Below, in pieces: positions 25,101 through 32,344 of a stretch of 64,000 nucleotides of DNA (position 1 is its first letter; each line of letters begins with the position of its first letter). A program made the position numbers and the translations under genes. This DNA comes from Liriodendron chinense. Its lineage: Eukaryota > Streptophyta > Magnoliopsida > Magnoliales > Magnoliaceae. The notes beneath the pieces are model-generated. The model worked only from the letters and a program-made list of their open reading frames with translations, was not told the DNA's origin and made no database searches. Location of the stretch: NCBI GenBank assembly GCA_003013855.2, contig ML058459.1, positions 2,239,050 through 2,303,049 on the forward strand. Direction: 5' to 3'.

Positions 25101-27906
25101 CAAATCTGCATGGTAGAGGCAGCTTAAATGAAACATAAAGTGAGGTAGTTGTTACTATAAACTACTTCTCCATCCTTCCCTATGATGCGGAAGGATCCAT
25201 CATACTATCTTTCTTACCATCCATTTATGCATTGTGTGGCAAGGTATTATGTAACAGTATCAGCCGATGTATCAGCCAGCTTGTTGATTGATGCTATACA
25301 TGCCGTATCAGCCGATACAACCCTATAACGGCCTTTTTTTTTTTTCTTTTTCTTTGGGAAAAATCTCAAAAATTATTGGTAAAATTCTAAAAAAAAATGG
25401 GAGGATCCCAATGTTTTTTTTTTTGTTTGTTTTGGACAAGTATTTGATAGTGTAACGGGCCACTTTCTAGTAAGAGTGTTGTCAGTCAGGCAGTTAGCTT
25501 GACTTGCTAAAAGTCAACCAAATAGGCTTGATCAAACACAATCAAGCATGATTTGGTGGATTAGGGCCCATTATACATAAATATAACAAAATGGGGAGGG
25601 AGTAATGTTTTGTTGCTTCCTCCAATATTTCTCAAAATGGTCCGCTCCACTTCGGTTCATTGAATACTACTCAAATTTTGTGTTTTGATCCTCAAAATAA
25701 GTCTAGCTTTAGTTTAAAATTAGTTTACAAGCATCCTTCATAGTTGAAATGAATAAAGTAGAAAACAATAGAAAAATGAAAATAAAAAATTTCAAAATGG
25801 CACTTTATGGCTATATTGGCCTATAACTACGTATCAGCCCCATAGCAGTGCCGATATGGCCATTTTTTCATAACGGACTGCTACACCCCCCATATCACGT
25901 AACAGGGGGTGGCTGCTTCCTTTGTTGGAAGACTCTTTGTTGGATTGGTTCAGCTTCCCCGACACCAAGTCCCAACCATGGAAGTTTTTCGGCTGCCGCT
26001 TTGTTGTTTTCTACATGAAGACCTTTGCAATACCAAGTATGATGAGGTGACTGGTCACACCAGTGAAAAGTGGTCAAGGATTAATCAATTTAGCCTTCCA
26101 AAGCTTAAATGCAAAGGTTGAAGCCAAAACTTGGCAATAAGGAAACAAATATGTGTATCGAAATGTGCAAGACAACTTCAAAAAGCCACTGGAGAATTTA
26201 CCATGATCAACAGTTGGTCAAACTAGTCAACGACAGGCAAGCACTAATGACAGTTAAAGAGTTGAAATCAAGATGGTCTAGATCATGGAAGAGCCCAAAA
26301 GACAAACACATAAGCTGGAAAATTGTGGGACTGAAATAGAATATTTATGCCATCCAATGATCAGGCAAACCGGGCAGCATTCCTAGAGTCATAACTTTGA
26401 GTCCGTTCCCATTCAGACAATGAAATAGCTTGTTTCTAAGAGTTCTTCAAGATCAATGACGGCTATTTCACAGTGGTTGCCAGATAGATCATTTTGTTGA
26501 CCCCAAAATATATGACTAAATTTATGTCAATTTTTTATCAGGGGTAGTTTGGACATATGACATTATTAATGGTTAGAACTATAAACTATCAGGTTTCATA
26601 AGATTGATGATCAAGATTAGTTCTAACTTGCATGCTGTATTCATATAATTGTCTTTGCTTTTCTTCTTGCTAATCAAGCTTGTGAAATTAGGATTCTCGC
26701 TGCATCATTCGAAATTCGAGATGACGCTTCTAAAGAAGTCAGCAGTTGGCATCGCTGGAGTTTGATCTCAAAGAAGAAACTCTCTCTTTGCCTCTAAAAT
26801 GGAAATCTCTTTGCTTCCAAAGTCCAATATCTCCAAAGCAAAGCGAAGATTGTCTCCACCACCTAGAAACTTGCTTTGAGCTACGTCTATCCTTTGATCA
26901 AACTGACAGTGCATAGTAGGGAGTCCCTAGGAGATTTTCTAATCGTGCCCCAAGTACGATAATGGCATGTTTGGATTGCATGTGGAAATGGAAAAAGAAA
27001 TGAAAATATTAGTCATTACTTAATGGTTATTTCCATGAGCACTATTGAAATATCGATTTCATTTGTAGGGGTCATTTAGATAGCAGGTGGAAATCTCACA
27101 TTCCTTTCTGGCCACCTCGTATTTTGTGCATGAGAATTTAATTATAGAAAACATAATGATTACCATGTGGAATCCACAATTACTTTTGCTATCCAAACAA
27201 CACGAAAGTCCCAAAAAAAAAAAAAATGGAACACGATTTCCATCACTAGATAATCACTACACTCTTCATTTCATTTCTTTTCCCACAATCCAAACATGCC
27301 CCAAGGGTAATGTTTCTCAAAACATATTATGACGACCATCGATTGGTCAATGATCATCATAGCGTAGTCACAGCTATTTTGGATCTGCTTCCACAACTGC
27401 TTGGAAACAGTTCAATGATCAACTGCACCTTACATCAACTCTCTACCTAGGGTTGGGACCAGCTGGCGCATCACTACCGGGAGTTTTTTTATCAGTTGAT
27501 AAACAACCCAACATTAATCCAATGTAATTCCAGGGAATTGTTAGACGACATCCAATTCATTCGTTGCAGCTGGGATCATATTTGAAGGACGTTTCAAGGC
27601 ATCCAATTGCGTTTTTTCTATTTGGAATGATATTTGAAAATGATGTTCCCGAGGGCATTTTTCATCTAATAAAAACAAAATTACAATGCTGGGACTTTGC
27701 ATACAGTAGAAACTCTTTAATCAACTCAAGAAGCATTTATTTGAAGGTATGAAGCTATTCCTAATACATTCGATTCTCAGTTTATTTTGAAGAAATGTGT
27801 CTACCTCAAGTGAGAAGCGGACATCGGCAGCAAAGTTCTTCAAGTTGGAATGAGTGACATGCAAAAGCACAGAGTCATCGCCTGGAATCTGCAGTCGGGA
27901 GCCCAT
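2587..27906 (-). CDS. TFCB: Tubulin-folding cofactor B, 5' three exons (gene continues left of window)
   Basis: TFCB (TBCB in animals) helps fold alpha-tubulin in the cytosol. It has an N-terminal ubiquitin-like domain, a short coiled coil and a C-terminal CAP-Gly domain. Joining 27906-27805, 23069-22918 and 2705-2587 gives one open frame of about 124 residues with no stop. It contains recognisable family blocks: GDDSVLLHVTHSNLK, KEKLWKKCGTSVDSM, LGFFSP and IDLDPSSVTSGGW. All visible splice borders are GT-AG and the phases agree. The visible part covers the ubiquitin-like domain and the start of the linker; the CAP-Gly exons must lie left of position 1. Introns are 4735 bp and 20212 bp, filled with transposons. 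Whether the gene is intact and expressed cannot be told from this part, but the exons show no damage. Confidence 0.93.
2880..2974. repeat. Short imperfect hairpin
   Basis: The left arm (about 2880-2916) and right arm (about 2938-2974) are inverted copies, each containing 'tttgcata', 'ttttccat' and 'gaattgga' or their complements. The loop is about 20 bp. No flanking duplication was identified, so it may be a tiny foldback element or a chance relic. Confidence 0.5.
3424..4179 (-). pseudogene. LINE zinc-binding tail (zf-RVT)
   Basis: Two overlapping frames carry APLRVATFVWLVGRRRILT and then CLMCMASDESIDHLFIHCPFA, the C-x2-C...H-x4-C pattern of the zf-RVT domain, followed by IFWTIWGARNARCF. This is the C-terminal end of plant L1 ORF2. 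A frameshift around 3750 splits it. Confidence 0.82.
4206..5666 (-). pseudogene. LINE reverse transcriptase domain
   Basis: Three frames in succession (5666-5433, 5425-5198, 5231-4206) carry the RT blocks: FFIALIPKEEGA, SQGAFVMGRHILD, DIEKAYDHVDW, GLGQGYPLFSYLF, and the catalytic YADD at 4947-4936. In the block that normally reads GLRQGDPLSP, the aspartate is replaced by tyrosine (GYPL). The catalytic YADD itself is kept. A C-terminal thumb region with FLWKG and WEEVCK blocks follows. Confidence 0.88.
6396..7049 (-). pseudogene. LINE endonuclease domain
   Basis: An open stretch of 217 codons carries the APE endonuclease blocks ISIQETKL, GGICIGWNS, WVYTSVYGPC and GGNFNVIR. The final SDH block expected at the end of the domain is lost, because the frame ends after TVKRTPRCRGW. 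This domain nicks target DNA for target-primed reverse transcription. The usual start block CWNVRG is degraded upstream. Confidence 0.8.
7097..7599. other. Intron sequence without recognised content
   Basis: AT-rich sequence between the L1 LINE and the hAT element, within TFCB intron 2. I see no coding motif or repeat boundary. Confidence 0.4.
8105..8546. repeat. Foldback repeat family A, copy 1
   Basis: This is an inverted-repeat element of about 440 bp. The left half contains 'ccacacagtccatccat' and 'gtagaccacacc'; the right half contains the complements ('ggtgtggtccac', 'aaatggatggacgga'). The centre holds 'aacatttttagggcccacag'. It has the structure of a MITE or foldback element with no coding capacity. 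Confidence 0.75.
8616..8886. repeat. Foldback repeat family A, copy 2 (short)
   Basis: Same family as copy 1, with the central part missing: the left arm runs from 'gtgggccatcatgatgt' and the right arm ends at 'gtaggccccacg'. The element is about 270 bp. Confidence 0.7.
8985..9425. repeat. Foldback repeat family A, copy 3
   Basis: Full-length copy: left arm 'catgatgtatgtgtttcatc', right arm 'ggatggacagcgtggata' and 'tcatggtggggccca'. The central part matches copy 1. Confidence 0.75.
9525..9760. repeat. Foldback repeat family A, copy 4 (left half only)
   Basis: Only the left arm and part of the centre are visible ('gatgtatgtgccttaaatct', 'ggtggaccacatcatagg'). A duplication of 'acttcatagatttcac' lies inside. 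Confidence 0.6.
10640..11590 (+). pseudogene. Possible hAT transposase C-terminal tail, decayed
   Basis: On the plus strand around 10670-10830 the frame reads KNPLYEWVN then IAKEAASKGIDVDAVVKEA. This resembles the segment after the dimerisation domain in plant hAT (DUF659-type) proteins. A Gly/Asp-rich stretch follows, then RPLSPFTGES, and a Tyr/Pro-rich tail near 11400-11500. Stops interrupt it and no catalytic part is seen. It starts only about 300 bp right of the non-autonomous hAT, but nothing shows they belong together. Confidence 0.35.
10927..10957. repeat. (AG)n microsatellite
   Basis: An uninterrupted AG dinucleotide run of about 31 bp. Confidence 0.95.
11591..12844. other. AT-rich intron sequence, decayed repeat-like
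   Basis: No coding motif. Blocks such as 'atatcgatatcatgt' (about 11635) and 'gcgataccgatatg' (about 12770) resemble the cis-rich ends of the hAT element at 7608, so an old related element may lie here. No boundaries could be set. Between 11930 and 12070 a phrase containing 'aaaccaccactttgtttgtg' is repeated in tandem. Confidence 0.3.
12845..15225 (+). pseudogene. RTE-clade LINE, endonuclease end plus reverse transcriptase, decayed
   Basis: Reading the plus strand in changing frames gives the plant RTE order: IDFATAYNLVLTN and HLITFKRGS (end of endonuclease, about 12895-12990), LAKMRERKCKDLDHVRCIK (about 13505-13560), GPDGILVEVWKC (about 13768), FANDMVLID (about 14424), and the tail ending in VANPNY near 15180. 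The catalytic FADD box reads FAND, so the first catalytic aspartate is lost. Many stops and shifts are present. It lies in TFCB intron 2, opposite to the gene. Confidence 0.8.
15226..15955. other. Intron sequence without recognised content
   Basis: AT-rich, no family motif on either strand and no repeat boundary. Confidence 0.4.
15956..16200 (+). pseudogene. Fragment of L1 LINE zinc-binding tail
   Basis: The frame reads RGEENADHFLPHCPFG, similar to the zf-RVT block (ADHLFLHC) of plant L1 elements. Downstream the GMEFS...EHNKHFFE pattern resembles WKERNxRIFE. It is short and isolated; no RT domain precedes it. Confidence 0.4.
16201..16950. other. Intron sequence without recognised content
   Basis: Frame 16360-16632 is open but shows no family motif. 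Part of it may be further LINE-derived tail. Confidence 0.3.
16951..17065 (-). repeat. RTE LINE fragment, left part (split by copia insertion)
   Basis: It ends in 'catctaagccttatccc', the complement of the RTE protein tail. It continues on the other side of the copia element as 'atcccaactaattagggttg' from 22193, showing where the copia element inserted. Confidence 0.7.
17066..17214 (+). repeat. copia 5' LTR (149 bp)
   Basis: Starts TGTTGAAAC and ends TCTACA. It contains a (CT)9 run near its end, against (CT)19 in the 3' LTR. That run explains the whole 20-bp length difference. Confidence 0.95.
17215..17226 (+). promoter_or_regulatory. copia primer binding site
   Basis: 'tggtatcaaagc' directly follows the LTR. 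It matches the usual tggtatcagagc complement of initiator tRNA-Met except for one base. Confidence 0.9.
17340..17660 (+). repeat. GC-rich leader with tandem units and two poly-C runs
   Basis: The untranslated leader repeats phrases such as 'agatccgacgccg' and 'cctgacgccggaaaggtcgc'. C-runs lie at 17503-17523 (21 bp) and 17580-17597 (18 bp). One unit of about 75 bp is present twice, at about 17524 and 17598. Confidence 0.85.
17811..22017 (+). pseudogene. copia gag-pol polyprotein, broken
   Basis: Starting at the ATG at 17811, the gag region is interrupted by a TAA at 18147-18149 and resumes in frame. The zinc knuckle near 18590 reads CTHYNRSGHSVEQC: the second cysteine is tyrosine. The protease site reads DSRASDHM instead of the usual DSGAS. 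Integrase keeps the D-D-E residues (SDIWG, SDNGGEY, SERKN), with a frameshift near 19650. A TAA at 20519-20521 precedes the RT, which keeps VYMDD near 21057. A further shift follows at about 21070-21140. RNase H (FSDAD, AKAEYRA, YCDNQA, RTKHIEVD) holds a TAG at 21562-21564. Confidence 0.95.
22013..22023 (+). promoter_or_regulatory. copia polypurine tract
   Basis: 'ttgaagggga' sits directly before the 3' LTR, where plus-strand synthesis is primed. Confidence 0.85.
22024..22192 (+). repeat. copia 3' LTR (169 bp)
   Basis: Same as the 5' LTR except for a longer (CT)19 run and a few substitutions. The terminal TG has become TT. It ends in CTACA followed by the target duplication atccc. Confidence 0.94.
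22193..22345 (-). repeat. RTE LINE fragment, right part
   Basis: Continues the fragment cut at 17065: 'aactaattagggttgcctac', then 'ggccggctgctaacttgaca' and 'gggactggcaatgagagc'. The same series occurs at 1918-2122. Confidence 0.7.
22346..22917. other. Intron sequence without recognised content
   Basis: A short phrase containing 'ttacataggttgatta' is repeated at about 22365 and 22408. No other structure is seen before TFCB exon 2. Confidence 0.4.
22918..23069 (-). CDS. TFCB: TFCB exon 2
   Basis: This 152-bp exon encodes 50 codons plus two bases, from MTVEFAKEKLWKKCGT to FFSPLD. It completes most of the ubiquitin-like domain. The acceptor AG lies at 23071-23070 after a TC-containing tract, and the donor GT at 22917-22916. 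It enters in phase 0 and leaves in phase 2, matching exons 1 and 3. It is too short and too stop-bounded to stand out as an open frame; it was found by homology to the family. Confidence 0.93.
23130..23195 (+). repeat. RTE LINE 3'-end remnant
   Basis: 'gctaattaattgggataaagc' (about 23154) followed by a 'gatgatgaagat' tail is the plus-strand version of the RTE 3' end seen at 15180-15220. Confidence 0.5.
23398..23505 (-). mobile_element. Candidate tRNA-derived SINE
   Basis: The minus strand has a box A-like tagtccagtgg (23491-23481) and a box B-like ggtttgagcct (23451-23441). They lie 40 bp apart, as in pol III tRNA-type promoters. An A-rich tail follows (T-rich on the plus strand, 23399-23419). 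The body between box B and the tail is short, so it may be a truncated SINE or a tRNA-like relic. Confidence 0.4.
23520..24215. other. Intron sequence without recognised content
   Basis: The open frame 23763-23362 on the minus strand mostly translates the SINE-like element and its flank; no protein family is recognised. Confidence 0.35.
24219..25014 (+). pseudogene. Plastid 16S rRNA 3' part, nuclear copy, rearranged
   Basis: The sequence matches the 3' third of plastid 16S rRNA in order: 'ggtggagcatgtggtttaat', 'agcgaagaaccttaccaggg', 'ttaagtcccacaacaagcgc', 'tgccctgggcgacacacgtg', 'ccttgtacacaccgcc' and, near the end, 'ggtagcc'. Many C-to-T and G-to-A changes mark it as decayed. A module beginning 'gagggtgag' and ending 'ctagtaatc' occurs three times (from about 24525, 24641 and 24751), where the organelle gene has one. 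It sits in TFCB intron 1. It is a transferred, non-functional copy. Confidence 0.93.
25015..26960. other. Intron sequence; possible decayed element at 25240-25905
   Basis: Between about 25240 and 25905 the phrases 'gtatcagccgat' and 'gccgatatggcc' recur near the two ends in a roughly inverted arrangement ('tattatgtaac' against 'cacgtaacag'). This suggests an old non-autonomous DNA element. The match is too weak to fix its ends. The rest shows nothing recognisable. Confidence 0.3.
26964..27300. mobile_element. MITE, 337 bp
   Basis: Perfect 15-bp inverted ends: 'ggcatgtttggattg' at 26964-26978 and its complement at 27286-27300. The inverted similarity extends further inside ('aaagaaatga'). The end sequence resembles plant Tourist/PIF-type MITEs. 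No clear target duplication was seen. It lies in TFCB intron 1. Confidence 0.75.
27805..27906 (-). CDS. TFCB: TFCB exon 1 (start codon)
   Basis: This exon encodes 34 residues from MGSRLQIPGDD to RFSLE, the first strands of the ubiquitin-like domain. I chose the ATG at 27906-27904 because plant TFCB proteins begin with a similar short M-x-SRLQ stretch. An in-frame ATG lies upstream at 27972, but the residues it would add do not look like the family. The exon ends in phase 0 at a GTAG donor (27804-27801). Confidence 0.92.
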
Positions 27907-28190
27907 AGTGAAACCTTCCTCTACCAGTTTTCGAGTTTCCAACCTAGGATTGGATTGCTTTCCTTTCAGCAATTGTATGACATCTTAACTGAAAAGAAAA
28001 ACTGCATCAAAACATGAAATTTTCTGCATGGGTGCATTTCTTGAGATTGATGAACAGCAACATTCTCTGTGATTCAAGTGGAGAACCAAAATAAAATGAA
28101 AGAGAAAGCATTCGAGTTGCAAAAGACAGGAGACCTCGGATTTTTGGGAATTACATTCCGGTACCTTTTTCAGAAAAGGTTTTCAATAAT
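27907..28190 (-). other. TFCB: Proximal upstream region / 5' UTR of TFCB
   Basis: This is the stretch between the TFCB start codon and the first foldback repeat. I see no convincing TATA box and no other coding frame. The promoter and 5' UTR should lie here or run into the foldback element that begins near 28194. Confidence 0.4.
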
Positions 28191-28572
28191 CGGGCGAGCA
28201 GAGGGGCGGCGGCTTGGGTGGGTCAAATCCACCCCGATAATCGGGTGCTTCACCACATATTAGGATCAGGGGCCAAAAATCAGCCGTTTCTGTGATTCAT
28301 ATGAACCACACGATTTGAAATAGTGTAAGGGCAACCCCTACTGTCCAAACTATTTTCCTTACTATGGCCCACCTGAATCACTGATGGCCTAATGTTTGGA
28401 CCTCAGGCCTAAATTTTAATGTGTCATCAAATTGTTGGAGTGGATTTAATGTAGTCGTTATGGTGAGCTGTGTAAAAACAAAGGGTGGATGTATCTCTCA
28501 ACTGTTTGATTTTGGGGAATCGGATTGCGTCCCGAGTAACTCAGGACGCTCTTATCGTACTAGTAAACTCAG

Positions 28573-29005
28573 TTGTGCCCACTGTAAATGTATTGTAGTT
28601 TATCTACACAGGCCATCCGCTTTTCCGGTTCATTTAAGGGGTTGAAACCAAAATTGAAGCATATGCAAAGCTTAGGTGGACCATACCACAAGAAACAGTG
28701 GATATAATGATTTCCACCGTTGAAACCTTTTTGGCCCACAGTGATGTTTATTTGTCATCCAACCTGTTCACAAGATCACATAGACATTGATGAAGGGAAA
28801 AAACAAATATCAGCTTGATCCAAAACTTCCACATCCTCCAATGATTTTTCAACGATACAGATTCAATTCATATTGTTTCCTGTGTGGTGTGGTCCACTTA
28901 AGCTTTTTATATGCTTCATTTTTTGTGTCAAGTTGTAAAATTATTTTTTAAAATGGATGGACAGAGTGGATAAAATATATAAATCACGGTGGATCCCACA
29001 GAGTT
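28573..29005. repeat. Foldback repeat family A, nested in family B
   Basis: Left arm 'tctacacaggccatcc' and right arm 'aaatggatggacagagtgga'. The outermost 'agtaaactc' (about 28559) is inverted as 'gagtttact' (about 29002). Confidence 0.7.
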
Positions 29006-29024
29006 TACTTTGCATACTCAGTAT

Positions 29025-29115
29025 AATCTGCTTCCTTCATTTGGGATGATGAATTACAAGTCAACCTGATTTCTTCACTTGGGGTGATGAATTACAAGTC
29101 AACCTGATTTTTTGA
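29025..29115. repeat. Short tandem duplication
   Basis: A unit of about 44 bp containing 'gatgaattacaagtcaac' is present twice in a row. Confidence 0.8.
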
Positions 29116-29344
29116 CCTGTCTGTAAGACACCTAGGCAATTCAATAGCTGGTCGCCTTTCGAAATGCCAAATAGACACACTAACCACACTGGTGGGTGGG
29201 AACACCGTGTGACTAACTGAGTGGGTGCATTGCATGACTAATAAAAAAAAAATCCTGATTTTTTTTGCCTTGGCCCAAAGCTGGATTGCACATTTAAGTG
29301 TCTGAATGGATCTCACGTACACACCATCGTGAGCTGTCAAAAAC

Positions 29345-29582
29345 AATAACCGCGTACCCTCTGAGCCTCTGTTTGCATGGGACAACTGGGAGAATGTTGC
29401 TACCCTTGATTCTTATGGATCTCATTGTACCTGTCAAAAATCAATGGTGGGGCATACCCTCCGAGTCTTTGTTTGCTTGGGAACAGCGGGGAAAGTGACG
29501 CCACACCTTGATTTTTACTGTCCCTCTTGAGTCTTTGTTTGCTTGGGAACAGCTGGGAGAGTGACGCCATCCTTGATCCCCC
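29345..29582. repeat. Three irregular tandem units
   Basis: The phrase 'gagtctttgtttgcttggga' and the following 'agtgacgcca' and 'ccttgat' occur three times. The first copy is the most diverged. Spacers between copies differ in length. Confidence 0.8.
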
Positions 29583-29910
29583 CAAATGTGCCTGAGAGAT
29601 CCACTTTAGCCATTATATGTTAGCTCCAGGTTGGGCTCAGGGACAAAAATTAGACTGACTTGTGATTCAATTGAGCCACACTAAAGAAATTAGTCAAGAA
29701 AGAGACCTCTACCCTTAATTTTTTTCCAGGCCAGCTGAGATAATCATATGAAATTGACACCAATCATTAGATGGCACACCAAAGTTTTGTCCCAGGGCCA
29801 AACATTAGGCTCATCCTTGGGCCAAGCTGAAGGAAATAAATTGAAGAGCAATAGTTACCCTTGCGCTGTTTGAACATGGGGTTCACCTAAATCAGGAATG
29901 GACTGATTTT

Positions 29911-30216
29911 TGGAAGGGAGGTTCTCCATGATAATTAATTATTAAAGTAATTGGCTAGCTTTTTTGAAAAAGGTATCAAAATATAAATCTCATACTTAAG
30001 TATGTAGCTTTTTGTAAAAATTTCTGATTTTTTTTTTATAGTCTGTTTTGTATGATATATATGAGTAAACAAATGATAAATTCCTAAGAGTAGCCCATGC
30101 CCAATTCTCTTTGTTTATATAGCTCTCATAGAAGACAACCTTAGAAATTGGCATGACAAAGGCTCCATAGAGCTCATTATGATGAAACTATGACATCCAA
30201 AGTGTACATATTGTTG
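29911..30216. other. No recognised content
   Basis: AT-rich spacer between the family B repeat and the TRIM element; nothing seen in it. Confidence 0.4.
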
Positions 30217-31244
30217 TGTCACACCCAAAAGGCTAACCTATTAGGTGGAGTAACCCCAAGATATATGAAGACAAACTCTGCCCCCCTCCCAACCGATGTG
30301 GAACAAATCAACAATCCCCCTCCTCATAGCAAAACTTGGGGTGTGCAACACGCATGCACAGGGGGCCTCCCCCTCATCCTGCTCAAGTGGGCCTAGGGCA
30401 TGGACCAGGCGGATACCTAGGCTCTGATACTACTATTGTGTGTTCGCTCGCCTCAAGTGCAGGGCTGTGATGTAATAATAAAACTCGGCAAGACCGAGGT
30501 CGATCTACAGGGAATTAGAAAACAGGTTCTAAGTTATTCCAGCAACTCAATTTGCAACAGATAAGAGATTCAAGTGGAATAATTATACTAAAACAGTAAC
30601 TTAAGGGGAAACAATGATCTAAAGGCACTAAGGCATTCAAGGATCCACTTGTAGTAATCCCATGTCAATCCAATCAGTCCAAGCAAGATACACAACTAGA
30701 TTTGAAGTCCTATCTCTCATCTAGTTGGAAAATAAAGCATTAAACACATTCAATCCCACTCAAGTTGAACTTCCAAGTTCTAGTCCCAGTCAACACATGT
30801 AGAATTCGAAATCATAGCCTTCGGAGTAACAGCCATGCCTATGGACTATGGCATGCTCAAGGGTTACTATAATTCGAATCTAAACAAGCACAACATGGTA
30901 ATCTCAGAGAATTGCAAGGAATCCATGTCCAGAGCACATGAACTCTCATAAAACATCCAAAACTATCAACTTTTAAGAACTAGAATATGCGAAAATCCAA
31001 ACTTGAAGTAAAATTACTTGAACTAACTGAATCAAACATAGAATTGGCTACAAGCTTCACCTCTCAGCCTTAACTGAAAGATTCTACCCGAGCATTGTCA
31101 TACTACAACTAAAACTCAAATAAGAAGACATAAAAACTAGAAAAATTGGAGTTTGGAGGGTTGCAGACGCTCCACGACGGCTTCCTTCCTCTCCCACGAA
31201 GTTCCCTTGCTTTTATGATACCCTAGGAAGAGCCCCTAGGTGTC

Positions 31245-31254
31245 TTTTTTATAG
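31245..31254 (-). promoter_or_regulatory. Possible LTR TATA box
   Basis: 'ctataaaaaa' on the minus strand inside the solo LTR; position fits an LTR promoter but is not otherwise supported. Confidence 0.3.
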
Positions 31255-31360
31255 TGGGAAAGCTCTACTGCGTCAGAAACATCTCAAATTTGCGTAAGGA
31301 TACACAGTGCGCAGAGAAGTTCAGAGTCCGGATTTGAAAAGGACACTGTCTTACGAAGAG

Positions 31361-31550
31361 CCGACCGGTCGTGACCGGTCGGACTGTCTATGTTACATGT
31401 CCAGAGAGTTCAGGGGCTGGGTTGTCTTGATGGCTGACCGGTCTTGACCGGTCGGACCTGTCTGGACTTTAGTCCAGTGACTTCCAGCAAGGTGGTCGAC
31501 CGGTCTTGGCCGGTCTGGCTCCCTTGGGCGACCTGTCTTGACCGGTCTGG
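31361..31550. repeat. Cluster of GACCGGTC palindrome pairs
   Basis: Four copies of a unit close to 'gaccggtcttgaccggtc', at irregular spacing, inside the solo LTR. Each half-site is self-complementary. Confidence 0.85.
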
Positions 31551-31904
31551 CTTATTTCCTTTGTATTTTTCTTCCTTTCTGTCATCTCTTTTCTGCCTCC
31601 TTGCTTTCTTCTTTCTTTTGTCTTCCTTCATCCTTCATCAAAAACTTCTAAATGTGCTCCTTTTGGTTTCCAATTGGGCGAAGTCGCTCTCATCCCTACA
31701 ATCACAAAACATGCATTAAATGGGCCTCTTAAACATGAAAACCATGCCTATGATGTGATGTAACGGGCTATGCAATATATAAATTGGAGGTTCAACATCG
31801 TGTCACACCCAAAAGGCTCTATTAGGTGGAGTAACCCCAGGATATATGAAGACAAACTCTGCTCCCCCTCCAAACCGATGTGGGACAAACCAACAATTGG
31901 AGTC

Positions 31905-32343
31905 ATCGACAGGTCGACAAGTTTTCTTTTTGAGTTGGGTTTCTTGTGTAGTTTTGCGTAAGAAGTTTCTAATCTTAGTTTTCTCCTATTGAAGGAGTGT
32001 ATTACGTGATTAGTGGTATCCTAGACATGAAAGGGGATTGAGAGAGGTTTTAGGTGAGAGAAAGAGCTTGAGAAGAGGGTTTTCTTCTTGGGAAAGCTTG
32101 GAATTTCTCTTGTAAGTTTGTGATCCGGGGTTTTGGGTTCCATCTCTTGTAACTTCTTATATTACAGTGGATTGGTGTCGCTTTGTGCCGTGGTTTTTTA
32201 CCCATGAGGGGTTTTTCCATCTAAAATTAGATTGTCTATGTGTGGTTGATTGCATGCATGTGTGATTGCATTGTGTTGCTTGTTTGATTATATTTGTTGC
32301 TGTGTGTTCGGCTTTACTTCCACTACCAGCCTTTATCCCAACA
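31905..32343 (+). repeat. copia LTR (Tork/TNT1-like), fragment
   Basis: The segment ends 'tttatcccaaca', followed by a degenerate PBS ('tggtataacag', 32346). It shares 'ccgtggttttttaccc' and 'ggtttttccat' with the LTR before the copia pol at 34421. No gag follows. Confidence 0.65.
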
Positions 32344-32344
32344 A

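Larger units (their letters stand above)
28194..29910. repeat. Foldback repeat family B, split by other repeats
   Basis: The left arm (about 28194-28510) and right arm (about 29590-29910) are inverted relatives of the intact family B element at 42877-43858. Shared phrases are 'gtgtcatcaaattgttggag' on the left and 'ccaatcattagatggcacac' on the right. The centre is displaced by a family A element and by tandem repeats. It begins within 300 bp upstream of the TFCB start codon. Confidence 0.65.
30441..31797 (-). mobile_element. Solo LTR (1357 bp), inserted in the TRIM
   Basis: The minus strand starts TGTTGAACC and ends GCGAACA, with flanking 5-mers ttgtg (30436-30440) and tcgtg (31798-31802), 4 of 5 identical. 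Near its 3' end it carries 'gatcgacctcggtcttgccg' and 'ccctgcacttg', also found in the solo LTR ending at 54114. A second shared phrase is 'agtggatccttga'. No internal retroelement sequence is left. Confidence 0.75.
30217..31895 (-). mobile_element. TRIM retroelement (317 bp net) split by a solo LTR
   Basis: Two short LTRs (30217-30313 and 31801-31895; 97 and 95 bp) flank an internal region of about 120 bp. In minus-strand reading the LTR starts TGTTG and ends TGACA. Next to the 3' LTR lies a purine tract (complement of 'atccccctcctc', 30314-30325). Near the 5' LTR lies a PBS (complement of 'gctctgatactac', 30421-30433). This is the minimal layout of a terminal-repeat retrotransposon in miniature. 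A 1357-bp solo LTR lies exactly between the PBS and the 5' LTR. Confidence 0.78.

Noticed and set aside
25909..26339. Frames 25909-26121 and 26109-26339 as possible exons
   Set aside because: No family motif, no matching splice structure with neighbours, and they lie inside TFCB intron 1.
27721..27972. TFCB start at the upstream in-frame ATG (27972)
   Set aside because: The added residues (MLKGKQSNPRLET...) do not resemble the family, which begins a few residues before SRLQ; the ATG at 27906 fits better.
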